From positions 1 to 11,949 of the forward strand of contig NWUY0303909556.1 of assembly GCA_004151065.3 (NCBI GenBank): 11,949 bases of DNA. Direction: 5' to 3'. Numbering within the stretch: position 1 is the first letter of the stretch; the number at the start of each line of letters is the position of its first letter. Position numbers and translations under genes: made by a program. Shown here piece by piece: positions 1 to 9,596 of the stretch. The notes under the pieces were generated by a model. That model searched no databases. It saw only the letters and a program-made list of their open reading frames with translations, and was not told where the DNA came from. The DNA comes from Larix sibirica. Its lineage: Eukaryota; Streptophyta; Pinopsida; Pinales; Pinaceae.

Positions 1-720
1 GTGTCCTTGGTGTTCGGTCTCTGTGGATGTACCTGTTATTCAAACATGGAGGACTTGTTTGAGTGATTCATGTGTGTTGGAACTCCCTAGTTGAACTAGG
101 GATTTTATTGGATTTCCCTAGCTAGGGGTTTGGAGAGCTAGTAAATCGTATTAACTTTGCGATAAGGGTTTGTTATGTACAACAATTTCTTTTATGCATA
201 TTAATGGACTTTCAGTTGTCCAATTCTTGTCTAAATTGTAGAGTTGAATTTCAACCATCTATGTTCCTCATTATTTGTTATTTATAGTGATATATTTCTT
301 GTCGATTTGACATTAGTAAACGACAATTATGTCAAGAGAGTTAACATCATAATTGAATATGTTGAGGGCTGTTTTCCTGCTTGTATTACTGGTTTAAAAT
401 AGAGTTTTCAGATATGGTTTATGCATGATAAGATTGCCCTAGAGGGATGAAACTTATCTAGACACTTTGGTCTATTTTCTCCTTGAATTGCCCAAAATAT
501 TGCATTGCTCAGTATTGAAATATTGTCCTTTTCCATTGTTGTTTTGTTTATATTTCCCAACCCTAAGGCTGAAAAGTCACCAAGTGAGGATCTTAGAAAC
601 CTCTAGTCAAAGAACTGAAATTTTCTTTTGCATTAAAACCCTTCATTTAAGAAATTGCTACATATATTAGATAGGAATACACCAGTGTGGACTACAAATT
701 TTGATTGGCTTCTTAAAGGG
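1..720. other. No gene seen; AT-rich intergenic or decayed repeat DNA
   Basis: Apart from the CCCTAG palindromes I see no supported coding sequence. The open frame at 467-670 on the plus strand lacks an ATG at its start (it opens on TTG), has Leu/Cys/Phe-rich AT-driven composition and matches nothing I know. The stretch directly precedes the copia RT remnant and may be further decayed copia sequence. Confidence 0.45.
84..127. repeat. Cluster of CCCTAG palindromes
   Basis: TCCCTAGTT, one base, then AACTAGGGA (84-102) is a perfect 9-bp inverted repeat. Thirteen bases on, CCCTAGCTAGGG (116-127) is a perfect 12-bp palindrome with the same core. No known site is implied. Confidence 0.6.
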
Positions 721-748
721 TAGTTTGTTAAACACAATCTTCGTACAA

Positions 749-913
749 GGGGAACTTCAAAAGGACTTCCTTAGCATTCACAATTTTCTAGGTGAATACT
801 ATTTTCATTGCCAGGGTGATGGCTTCCTAATGAAGCACCAAAGGATAGTTCAAGATTTGTTGAAGGTGAAGAACATATAGACTTGTGTTCATGGCACATT
901 CATACCACGTAAC
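749..913 (+). pseudogene. Fragment of Ty1/copia reverse transcriptase, decayed
   Basis: This frame reads about 55 codons that follow the copia polyprotein just after the RT catalytic block. It has FLGEYYFH (family pattern YFLGIEV), GFLMKHQRIVQDLLKVKNI (pattern GxFLSQxKYIxDLLxKxxM) and then VHGTFIPRN (pattern CKPVxTPM). An in-frame TAG falls between KVKNI and TCVHG, and another follows PRN. The upstream YVDD catalytic segment is not recognisable, and neither are the downstream RNase H, LTR or primer-binding site, so the copy is old and truncated. The family call rests on spacing and motif order from memory; no search was run. Confidence 0.6.
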
Positions 914-1143
914 TAGGTCACCTACCTAGTGAACCAATGAGCATCATGACTGATTACCCAAATTCCTTGGTGGTAGGAGGTGGACCCATAATATGTTGTA
1001 ATTAGATAGTTACAGTCCTCTTTTGTTAGAATTTTTGAGTTCTACATTAAAGGAAGTAAAATCTAGTTTTCATGTCAAAGGGGGTTGGAATGGAAGTGTG
1101 TCAATAATAATGTAAAGATAACTGCAATGTTAATAGACACCTT

Positions 1144-1229
1144 ATCATAATGCTTCCTTTATCTAACAAATATGACTGCCATCTAGATCATAATTCTTCC
1201 TTTATCTAACAAATATGACTGCCATCTAG
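1144..1229. repeat. Tandem duplication, 43-bp unit, two copies
   Basis: The unit ATCATAATGCTTCCTTTATC... is present at 1144-1186 and 1187-1229 with one difference (TGCTT against TTCTT). The near-identity points to a recent local duplication. Confidence 0.9.
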
Positions 1230-1260
1230 ATCCTCTAAATTTATTTCAGCAATCGAATCA

Positions 1261-1404
1261 TAGACAACATGACAGTCGGATGGAGATGAAATAGCTTGCA
1301 AAAATGACAACAGACTCTCAATTATAGAGAGCAATAGACAACATGACAATTAGATGGAGATGAAACAACTTGCAAAAATGACCAGACTCAATTGTAGAGA
1401 GCAA
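1261..1404. repeat. Tandem duplication, ~72-bp unit, two diverged copies
   Basis: Copies run 1261-1334 (74 bp) and 1335-1404 (70 bp). Both begin TAGACAACATGACA and end TAGAGAGCAA, with substitutions and two small deletions in the second copy. It is older than the neighbouring 43-bp duplication, judged by divergence. Confidence 0.88.
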
Positions 1405-1422
1405 TGTTTACTCGCACCCATT

Positions 1423-1646
1423 GCATCCAAAAGATGAAAGGCACCCTTTATTTTTTAGCACTCATAGTAATAGTTTTCTGTATTTCATCATTGCTAGTAA
1501 TAGACATAAAGTCCTCACTTGGATACCTTATTTCATTTACAATCTGATAAGGTTGGCATCCAAAAGATGAAGGGGCCCTTATTTTTTAGCACCCATTGCA
1601 ATAGTTTTCTGTATTTCATCATTGTTAATAGTAGACATAAAGCCCT
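1423..1646. repeat. Direct repeat of ~91 bp, copies 40 bp apart
   Basis: 1423-1515 and 1556-1646 share GCATCCAAAAGATGAA, TTTTTTAGCAC, AATAGTTTTCTGTATTTCATCATTG and TAGACATAAAG in order. The second copy ends where the SINE-like element begins, so its true right border may have been replaced by that insertion. Confidence 0.85.
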
Positions 1647-1860
1647 GGTCTAGCTTGGGTGGTTGAGAGGAGAAACGTTATCCTCCCTACCCAAATTCAA
1701 ATCCCACTTGTGACAAGATCACTCTTTGTAAACCAAATGTTGATTGGGTCTAACAAGGTACCAGCTACTCATTCTTGCTTACGGGCTTGAGGGTGGGATG
1801 CGAAGCTACATGTAAAAGAAATATGTAGCTGTACTTTTAGAACTGAATGATGGGAGTAAG
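1645..1860 (+). mobile_element. tRNA-derived SINE-like element
   Basis: TAGCTTGGGTGG (1651-1662) fits the RNA polymerase III box A, and it continues TTGAGAGG as in tRNA D-arms. AATTCAAATCC (1694-1704) fits box B (GGTTCRANNCC) except the first two bases. The 31 bp between the boxes is right for a tRNA-type internal promoter. Downstream there is a tRNA-unrelated body containing an 8-bp inverted repeat (AGCTACAT 1804-1811, ATGTAGCT 1823-1830). Both borders are estimates: I could not find a clear target-site duplication or a simple 3' tail. Function as a SINE is inferred from the promoter boxes only. Confidence 0.5.
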
Positions 1861-2027
1861 CCAATAACTCTAAAGAATGCCTGGAACCTAGCCCAGCAAG
1901 CCAATCTGAAAGGGGTCGATCTCTTTGGAGATCTATTTTAGTAATTTAATTAATATAGTTGAGATCTCACTAGATATATAATAACTTATGCTACCGGCCA
2001 TTAAGTTAACTCCACATATATCCTTTA

Positions 2028-2060
2028 GGGAAATGAAGAAGGGAAATGAAGAAGGGAAAT
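2028..2060. repeat. Short tandem repeat, 13-bp unit, 2.5 copies
   Basis: GGGAAATGAAGAA is repeated exactly at 2028-2040 and 2041-2053, followed by GGGAAAT. It has the size range of slippage-type minisatellites. Confidence 0.9.
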
Positions 2061-3800
2061 ATGCTCATATTATAATCACATCTTACGTCTTCAAACTGCA
2101 ATAATTGATTAGAGCAGTCTAAAGTCACCAGAGCAAGCCTATTTACCGGATTATGATTCTTGAAAGAAGGAACACCATTAAACCTACACTAAAAGATTTT
2201 GAAATTAGATAATATAACACAACCGTGTTTCTCAATTAATTCTGACTGCTGATATTTATTTAATTATGTGACTGTACGTGATGGTTCCTGTAATGAAAGT
2301 CATTTATTACATTAATATCAAAAAATGGTTGGTTTACAACACTACCAGCCAAACATCAGTTTTTCATGATTATTTGAGAAAACACTGAGACTCCAATATA
2401 AACTATACTCCAAAATTTTGCCCATTTAAATAAAACACTTGAACCACTTTACTAGACAACTATAGCTCCAACTTCTTGTAATAATCTACCATTCTAGCGC
2501 TTGGCATTTGGGTCCCCAACTAGTAAACCTTCAAATGCTGAAACAGATGCCAACTCTTCTGAAAATTTAAGGGTTAAGACAGGGCAAACGACTGAATATG
2601 AATTGCAGAGATTCTTTAGTTTATGGAAATCTGAAATATTTTTCTATCTATGCCTTGTTGCTGCAATCATAGTATTGAAACATGCATAAATCTAGTGGAG
2701 GGTGCAAATACACACACTGAACACAGAGTTATAAGTAAAACCTACTACAAAACACCAATATTAGAAAACCTTTAATGTGCAAGGATAAAGACCACAAGCA
2801 TGTGCAAAATAATACTTTGATTTACATTATTTTAGTGGTACTGACAAATCTATTCTAGAAGGGAAAAAAAATTGTAACGTTTTGTTCTGTAGCCAATATG
2901 ATACTGCAAACACAAGATCACAAGAAGAGTGCCCTTGCGATTTTTGATAACTCTACTGATGATATCACGAGTTATGTGCAAACATAACTCGAAATTGCAT
3001 AACTTAAAAAGAATCTTATTTAGGCAAGGATATTAGATCAGAGAGCAGAAGTTACCTGCAAACTCTTGCATATCAATTTTATTTGTAAACATGCCTTCAA
3101 AACAATAGAATTCCACTGGTTTTCTCTGCAACAGCTTAAACCGCCATAACATTGCAAAAAACATGAGAACAGAACAACAGCTTGAAAGCTTCTTGCCCCA
3201 AGTCAAATACTCTGCAGATGGATTATCTTTACATGAAAACTTATGCCATCGTGCCAGTAGAGTTATTTTTACAAATAACAGCTGTAAATTACATAAGAGA
3301 ATTGTTGTTATGTAGACACTCACCATTTACATAATGTATCAAAATTTCAAACAATGTCGAATAGTTGAGCTTGCCAAGGTGAATGAGGTACCAGTGCTAA
3401 AGTGTGGCTTGACCTCCATTTTCAGTTTTCAAAGTCTTATATAAGATGAGGCTTCTCTCCTTGTGAAGAAAGGTGGCATATCTGTTCATGGAAATAGCCT
3501 GTTGCTGCTATCGATAGCTTTTCTGGCCTCATTCTATTTGGAATGTGAGCTTGTGTGTTTAATCTGGAGAAGAGCACACAATCTAACTGGAATGCGGTTC
3601 AAAGTGCTGCACGAATGTCTCAAGGTCCACCCTGGCACACCGCGAACTGGTTGAACATTAGTCAATTTCCAGGCCGTCTACTGTTAAGACCTTGTGCCTG
3701 GCCTCACTACTATCAGCTTTGAACGTTGCTGTATCTGCACCAAGTGGTGCCACAAGAAAATTATAAATACATAGACCTTTCATCAAAGTTTGTGTGTTTA
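2061..3800. other. No supported gene; AT-rich intergenic DNA
   Basis: Open frames here are short. Two pieces have exon-like borders (plus 2498-2572 and minus 3125-3056) but lack any recognisable family or partner exon, so they are not called. The plus-strand frame 3463-3654 opens on GTG, not ATG, and resembles nothing known. Confidence 0.4.
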
Positions 3801-3820
3801 TCTAACAATCCTTCATGCAT

Positions 3821-3990
3821 ACTTGGAAGATGCTATGTACTCCCTTTTTCATGAGCTTAGAAGAGATTAACATATTTTTGCTGCTCAGATTCTAATTATT
3901 TATTTTGCAAACTTGGAAGATGCTATGTTCTTTTTTCATGAGCTTAGAAGAGAGAACATATTTTCTCTGTTCAGGTTCTGATTATTTATT
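3821..3990. repeat. Imperfect tandem duplication of ~85 bp
   Basis: ACTTGGAAGATGCTATGT starts at 3821 and again at 3911. Both copies continue through TTTTTTCATGAGCTTAGAAGAGA, AACATATTTT, TCAG.TTCT.ATTATTTATT. Small indels separate them, so the duplication is moderately old. Confidence 0.88.
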
Positions 3991-4760
3991 ATGTGACATT
4001 TCATAACACATTTGGCTGCTTGAGTTTTGCCTGAATTTATTTCTGTGCTGTTTTTCACTTATAGAAAATTAAGTGTTTCAGATAGTTCATGGATGCTACT
4101 CAAACATTTTCCAGTGTAGCACGACTTCAAAATGTTTCTACTGTAATTGGATTTGAGTTCTCATGACTTGGGTAATACATGCATGGTCAAAGAATTGTTT
4201 CAACTATATGGTGGACTCCACATACATTTAGGTATGTTTGAAATGATTTACAAATTGGAACATGAGCCAACACTCTTCATGTCCCTCATAATGGAGAATA
4301 TATTGCTGAGTTAGCAAAAAACTATGATGAGGACATCTGGCTATGCTATCGGCTAGTCTAGAAGACTTCCTAGGCACACCAACATGGCTAGATATTTCAT
4401 TTGTCCTCTAGAGAATGAACAATTTTATTCCAAAAAATGAACTTCCTCTTCCTATTATTATCTGATTGAGATGACTTTTAATACAAACTACCAATATTAA
4501 GACAGGCAAATATACATATCAATCTTAACCTCTTTTCTGGGTGTTAGAAAATGGAACTCAGAACTAGGCACAAATTACTTATATGAAGAACTGTATTGTG
4601 TTTTTGAACTCACAAAACCATAAGATTTTGTAACTGCTACAGGATAAAACAAGGAATTTGAAAGACACTATATGAACAGGGGACATTTCACACCCACCAG
4701 TGCTGTAATGGAAATGTTTCATTCAGAAAACCAGAAATAAACATATTTTGAGTATGTAAA
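3991..4760. other. Probable 3' flank and 3' UTR of the minus-strand gene; no other gene
   Basis: The part nearest 4762 should be the 3' UTR of the minus-strand gene. Beyond a possible AATAAA at 4429-4424 I see no coding, RNA or repeat feature. Confidence 0.35.
4424..4429 (-). terminator. Possible polyadenylation signal (AATAAA) of the minus-strand gene
   Basis: The minus strand reads AATAAAAT about 335 nt after the stop codon at 4762, a reasonable 3' UTR length for a plant gene. The motif is common by chance in AT-rich DNA and nothing else marks the cleavage site. Confidence 0.2.
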
Positions 4761-4761
4761 A

Positions 4762-5230
4762 TTAACCCTGTTTTCTTTCCCATTTCCCCTCACGCCTGGC
4801 ATCTCTTTCTCTACGCTCCACTATTTGTCTAGGTTTGGTACCACGAGAACCTTGCCTGTGTGCAGCACCAAAGCTGCCTGTAGTCATAATATCCATGGCA
4901 GACCCAGTCTCTGGGTCACCAATGCTACCAGTATCACCATTATCTCTATTACCATCAAAATTATCATCATAACCTCGCTCATCACCACGCTCCCGGCCAT
5001 ATAGAAACCCTGAAGATTGAGCATAAGCTCTGGAACTGTTAGTGACAATTGTTGGCGTGGATGAAATTGTACCAGAACTTAAAACAGAGGCATTTAAAGG
5101 ACTTTCCGTTGGTGTTGCAGGGGGTGTTGTACCACTTTCACGCATACCACTTCCAGAACTACTAGGCCTTAAGTTACCATCCTGAGCAGGCCTGCCACTA
5201 TCTCTTTCTCTGTACCTCTCCCTTGGCCGG
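4762..5230 (-). CDS. Last exon of an unnamed large plant protein (Arg/Ser/Gly-rich C-terminus)
   Basis: This exon supplies about 156 codons and ends at a TAA (complement of 4762-4764). The product starts RPRERYRERDSGRP, continues through a Ser/Thr/Pro-rich stretch, then a tyrosine- and acid-containing patch (GDERGYDDNFDGNRDNGDTG) and closes with a strongly basic tail (RQIVERRERDARREGKWERK). Codon use and the long open frame stand out from the AT-rich surroundings. The acceptor is TTTGCAG just upstream (AG at 5232-5231), and joining to the exon at 5314-5396 keeps the frame (phase 2, AG|C = Ser). From memory, a tail with GDTGS-GDP, GSRG-K-RQ and RERD-RREGKWERK recurs at the C-terminus of a large conserved angiosperm protein, but I cannot name it. 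I considered VIRILIZER and did not accept it. Such basic, low-complexity tails often belong to nuclear or RNA-associated proteins; that is inference only. The reading continues open 5' of the acceptor, but that part looks like intron. Confidence 0.72.
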
Positions 5231-5313
5231 CTGCAAAGTTCATAATTCATGTAATTAAAAGACTTAAAACAAAATCCTCCAAAATTTAGTTTCTTAACGT
5301 TTCCCATACTAAC
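5231..5313 (-). other. Short GT-AG intron between the two last exons
   Basis: This 83-nt AT-rich intron begins GTTAGTATGG and ends CTTTGCAG on the minus strand. It has the length and composition of a small plant intron. Translation through it gives an unrelated stretch (YPEQVSMGN... YELC) that breaks the Arg-rich pattern on both sides, whereas removing it gives a continuous STPSSRPRERYRE junction. Confidence 0.6.
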
Positions 5314-5396
5314 CTGCTCGGGGTAGAGGTAGAAAACTCCCTGCGTGATGATCTGAGTCCTGATTCTCTTTGCTCCAGCTCTCTTTGAATGTCCCT
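5314..5396 (-). CDS. Penultimate exon of the same unnamed gene
   Basis: This 83-nt exon reads RDIQRELEQRESGLRSSRRE and then FSTSTPS, giving an Arg/Glu-rich, probably helical start. The donor is AG|GTTAGT (GT at 5313-5312). The acceptor GCTGACAG (AG at 5398-5397) follows a pyrimidine-rich tract at about 5410-5450. An alternative acceptor, TTGCTCAG about 16 nt further upstream, would put an in-frame TGA into the exon, which argues for the chosen site. The 83 nt plus the 469 nt of the last exon make 552 nt, exactly 184 codons including the stop, which supports the splice model. The exon begins on a codon boundary. The exon before it was not found in this window. Confidence 0.6.
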
Positions 5397-6691
5397 CTGT
5401 CAGCGAGACATGTCGATCTGAGCAAGCAATATCGAGAGAAAAAGGGGAAAAAATGCAAGTAGACCAAGAGACAAGCAACAGCCTTTCTTTCTTAATACTT
5501 TCTTTAAATGGAACTCTCCAATCTCATTCTGCATTCTCTTTCCTGCCATGTCTTACCAAGATGCTTATTTATTTGATGGCATAAGAGACAACAGCCCAAT
5601 TAGATAGGGCAAAGCCAAATCAGGCACAATATAAAGATTATTCAACCAATTTCATGAGACTAAAAATTTGAAGACACCAAGACAATCGAAAGAAGAAAAT
5701 CAAGGTGAAGGATCATCAATGCAAAATGCCAATTAATGTCTGCTAGAATAATGTGCACTCTGTTTAGTAATTGCAATTTGTTGCTTTCTAATGCCTGAAA
5801 ATATGAAGTGGCAAAGTGGATAATCAGGATAATTTTAGTGGGAATGTAATGCTTGTTCAAAGTCTGATATTTTCCCCTGAGCTTGAACTAGTAAATTCTG
5901 GTTCGGCCTTCAGGTGTGAGGAAGGGATGTTCTCCCTTAGACTGTCATTAGCTCCATTTGCAAAGGAAGTCTTGCCTCAGGCTTTCTCCCTTTTCCATCA
6001 GGTTTAATGCAGACTATCATTTAAAGTTGCATCTATTTAATCACACGGAGGTTTTGTTGTTATCTGAAAGGTTTGTGGTATTCCATTTTTACTTGAGCTT
6101 TTAGATAGTCTGTGATGATTGAAAAGAGACTAATCTGAATGCATTCAAACTAAGCGTGTCAAAGTTTGTCCCAGCAGTTTTAAGGTTGAGCTTCTATGGG
6201 ATCTATATAGTTTGTTAGGTCTATAGATGTCTTCTTTTTGTGCTTAAATGCATGTCCAGACTCCAAATGTTGAACCTTGGTTGTTTTCATAATGAGCATA
6301 GCTTTGGGCTCCTTAACTTCCATCCAGCAATGAATACAGCAATGGACTCCTTTACAGAGGGTGATGATTACAGGGGAAGAGGAATTTCCAGGGTGCAATG
6401 TTTGGAAACTTGAAGCTCTTGAATTCATGTCTGTTATTTTACACACCTGTGGCTGAGTGTTTATCAAGCATCCCACAGAAACAACATTGTGGAAGCAAAG
6501 CATCCTCCTCCCATGTTCTATAAACTCAAATCAGTATGGACATCCCTACAATTGTACCTTCCAAGGGACCTTTGTTTAGCACAAGATCTTCAAGAATTTC
6601 CCATAGTCGCACCAATATGGGAATACAGATGGATGATAAGCCACTAAAGTTTTATGATTGAAGCCAGTTGCAGTCCCTGGATGTTTTCAAT

Positions 6692-6717
6692 GGAATTGAT
6701 ACCTGGAATTGATACCT
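6692..6717. repeat. Perfect 13-bp tandem duplication
   Basis: GGAATTGATACCT occurs at 6692-6704 and again at 6705-6717 without a difference. Confidence 0.9.
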
Positions 6718-7557
6718 CCTACTCATGGCATTTTAGCCAAAAAAGATGTTAAGAGTTTAATGATTAGAGTGTGTCAAGGATATGTATTCTAACGTTTGTT
6801 TTGACCTTTTGTAAGTTTATGATATTAAAAAAAAATTCCTTTAGTTCCTTCAAAAAAGTAGATTATCAGGATCCCCCTACAAGCAAGTACTTTCACAAGA
6901 ATCCTCAGATATATGGAAACTAAATTATTATCCAACTGGAAGATCAAAAGGCAGACTATGGGATTGAACAGAAGTTGGACCTAACTACCTTTTGTATGTT
7001 TTAGGTTGCTAAAAAAAATTAAAAAATAGAACAAAGTTACAAACATAGAGAAACCTGACAAGACAAGCACCACAGAGAATGAGAAATATGTGGTTCACTA
7101 ACATAGAGAAAATAGCATCAGATAAATACCAATCTCTGAAAGTGGACTAACCAAAAAATTCCATGCATTACAAGCAGCAGACAATGTACTCTACCAACAA
7201 TGAACATGATCGTGGCTGTTGAATAGTCAAAACAAAATGATAGAAATAGACAGCAACATTCATATTTTTAAAAGTTTCTCTTAAACTTTATCTTTGCAGT
7301 CATTAATAAACTAGGAACAGTCAATCAAATTTTCAGATATGCATTCGGCTTTGACTCCCAGCTTTGACATAGCACGAGATGGTGTCAACCTTGATATACT
7401 TGTCTGCATCCTAAGTACTGACCATAGTGTACAAATATTGTACATTTTTGTTAATATTGTAAGTGTATTAGTAGATAATAGACAAGTGACTGATTCCTCC
7501 CCGTCCCCACAATTAGAAGACTCGATATAGTTAGGCAGCAAATGCTCAGGGTAACAT

Positions 7558-7669
7558 GTTGCATGTAATTTTAGTGCAACATTAGAAAAGGTTACTTGGC
7601 ACTCATGAGGTCCTGGGTGTAGCACTTTGCATGTACAATTAGTTTGACATTAGAATCAGCCATGTGGCA
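7558..7669. repeat. Diverged ~44-bp duplication, period ~68 bp
   Basis: GTTGCATGTAATTTTAGTGC (7558 on) and TTTGCATGTACAATTAGTTT (7626 on) continue in parallel through ACATTAGAA to TTGGCA and GTGGCA. Identity by eye is about 70 percent, so this could be an old tandem duplication. Confidence 0.45.
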
Positions 7670-8242
7670 ATTAAGAAGAGAGCTATTATGTCTATTTTAA
7701 GGACCTTGCCATCCATGTATATTGATTCAGAGCATGGAAAACAGTGAATACAGCATTATTGAGCAAGTCTAGTGTCCTTTGAGCCCATCTCTTATCACAT
7801 CATTTGGTAATACAGATTGCTGATCTGATCTCTTCTTTTCAACACATTTTCAAACAAGATCTACTGCCATGGGATTCTTAGCATCTTACTGAAATACGCC
7901 TTCAACTTATGAGTCCATTTTTCCATTTTAGGGGCTCATGTATGCACCTGGGATCTGAACTTCAATATCCAGTCGTTCACACATCAAGGTGCTTCACAGA
8001 ATCCTCTGCACTCTTTGCACTGGTTTGGAAACATCTGCAGTCAACTGTGTCACTGATTCAGTGATTACAGGTCAAAACTTGCAGATCAGAGCATTTGGTT
8101 ACAGTTCAGAAGTGTTGGATATTACGTGAGGAATGTTAGCCAAGATGCATTGCATGACATTATATGTGCAGGTCAAGTCATAACATTTGTTTTACTGTAA
8201 AATGGGTGTTAAGGTGTATTTGAGGGGCGTCGTTTCTATATA

Positions 8243-8325
8243 ATAAGATGATTTTATTAATGTCCCGTACAAATGACCACAACAGTAAGTCAATGTGACA
8301 CAGAAGTACAATCTGGTGCAAGTAC
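8243..8325. repeat. Left copy of an ~80-bp direct repeat pair
   Basis: ATAAGATGATTTTATTAATGTCC...TGACCACAACAGTAAGTC...AGTAC aligns to 10157-10236 in the same orientation, at roughly 75 percent identity by eye. On the minus strand it reads as a possible transcript end, with AATAAAAT (complement of 8251-8258). Same-strand copies flanking a coding piece are LTR-like, but no TG...CA borders or target duplication were located. Confidence 0.6.
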
Positions 8326-8329
8326 ATGG

Positions 8330-9595
8330 TGTGTGCAAAAGAAACTTTTATCACTAATCTACGGAAAAGCAAAATAGCTAAAGCGCTAAATAATAGTAAC
8401 CAGAAATAATATAGATACAATGACCATGTCAAACATAATATGTTGATGACAAAACAAACAAAAAAATGACCACCCCTCTCGAATGAAACTAGAGGAACGA
8501 GGAAGCATATCAAGGCACATTAGAGCTAGAAGTAGAATAAGGGGAAGAAGAAGGTGGTGCCCCAATAGAATCATCAATCATAGAGTTAATCCAAATATAA
8601 CACAGCATTGAGAGGGAAGTGTGATCCTGGGCAAAAGCTGACTGTCTATCAAAATTCTTCTTACACTTAAGGCTGTCCGAAAGAACCTAATGGATCTTTG
8701 GGTACTCAAGAGGGTGGAGAGGCAAGTAGTTTAATTGTGCTATGAGTGGAGACTCCTTGAGAACCTTAGGTAAGTATGTCTACTAGTTGTAGGTTTAAAA
8801 GAAGCACAAACTCTCACCAATTTGGAAGTCAACGTCTCCTAGGACTCTACGCGACACTTAGCTAGTCTACCACCAAGATCAAGGGAAAGAAGGAAGTGAT
8901 CAGCCTATCAAGGTTTGTCTTGCATGGACCCCATAAAATTTGTCTCTTGAACCCCCATAAAACTCTTGCGTACACTTGAGTGCTTTTGGGTAGACCCCTC
9001 CCAATAAAAGAGGCAATGTTATATTCCCTGTCCTAAAAGTATTTATTTTAGTGTAGTTATTTATTTGTCACCCCCCAAAGTAATAAAAGTTATTATAACT
9101 AGAAGAATAAATGAAAAGGAAAAACATTGTCAAATATTATGTAATAAGGGCATACCCAATGCAACAAGCACAACAATCTCAACAAAAACAACTACAAGAG
9201 AAAACTTAACTACCTCTTGTTTTTCAAGAGATCATTTCTACAATCTTCAAATATGGACATAAAAAGGAGCCAACCACTTACGAGACCAACAGGATTGGAC
9301 ACATATTGAACAATAACATTTCAAAGTGGGAAGAGACTAAGAAACTCTAGACCAAATGTCAAACAAGTTTGAGAAGGAAACACGACTAAAGTTGCACGAA
9401 ACTTGAAAACATTTCCCAGTTTCTGAAACAGGGACGTCTGGAAACGTGACCCCCCCAAAATGGGTACATCCATGGAAATGCAGTATATAAAAAATAACAC
9501 AATATCACAATATCACAATATCTTGCAAGAGAATAAGAATGATACACATAAATCCTTGGCTCACTGCTAGCAGTCAAGCCAGTATTGCCCACATA
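8330..9595. other. No supported coding; probably interior of a decayed element
   Basis: This stretch lies between the left direct repeat and the BED finger. A minus-strand open frame of 58 codons (8686-8510) ends in a Ser/Pro-rich tail, and other short frames overlap, but none shows a transposase motif. A CACAATAT triplet repeat is at 9498-9521. Confidence 0.35.
9498..9521. repeat. 8-bp tandem repeat, three copies
   Basis: CACAATAT occurs three times in direct succession without change, followed by a C. Confidence 0.9.
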
Positions 9596-9596
9596 C

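Larger units (their letters stand above)
5480..8240. other. No gene seen; possible long intron of the minus-strand gene
   Basis: The exons preceding 5396 on the minus strand must lie further right, here or beyond the window. None is recognisable, so this stretch may be one long intron. It holds only minor repeats: GGAATTGATACCT twice in tandem (6692-6717), a TGTACAA/TTGTACA inverted repeat near 7430, and a loose duplication of a GCATGT...ACATTAGAA block (7558-7601 against 7626-7669). The frames at 6180-6503 and 7311-7625 (minus) have unremarkable composition and no known motif. Confidence 0.35.

Noticed and set aside
1144-1404. CRISPR-like array.
   Set aside because: The units are contiguous or nearly so, only two copies each, with no spacers, in plant-type DNA.
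2498-2572. Possible plus-strand exon reading SPTSKPSNAETDANSSENLR between an ATTCTAG acceptor and a GGTTAAG donor.
   Set aside because: It has coding-like composition only. There is no ATG, no known match and no neighbouring exon in the same orientation.
3056-3125. Possible 70-nt minus-strand exon reading RKPVEFYCFEGMFTNKIDMQ, with acceptor TTGCAG and donor CAG|GTAACT.
   Set aside because: The splice borders are good, but no family is recognised and no partner exon could be supported. It lies downstream of the stop of the minus-strand gene.
4762-5396. Assignment of the Arg-rich tail to VIRILIZER, the m6A writer subunit.
   Set aside because: The plant VIRILIZER C-terminus I remember ends in a different Gln/Leu-rich segment, so the name would be a guess.
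5315-5478. Unspliced reading of the minus-strand frame 5478-4762 as one 238-residue protein.
   Set aside because: The first part has no resemblance to the tail, and good donor and acceptor sites remove it in frame.
8178-8577. Hydrophobic minus-strand frames suggesting membrane proteins.
   Set aside because: The Leu/Phe/Tyr richness follows from AT-rich DNA, and the two frames overlap each other without homology.
8510-8686. Minus-strand open frame of 58 codons with a Ser/Pro-rich end, considered as a last exon of the BED-finger gene.
   Set aside because: No hAT dimerisation motif is visible, and frames of this length are expected by chance.
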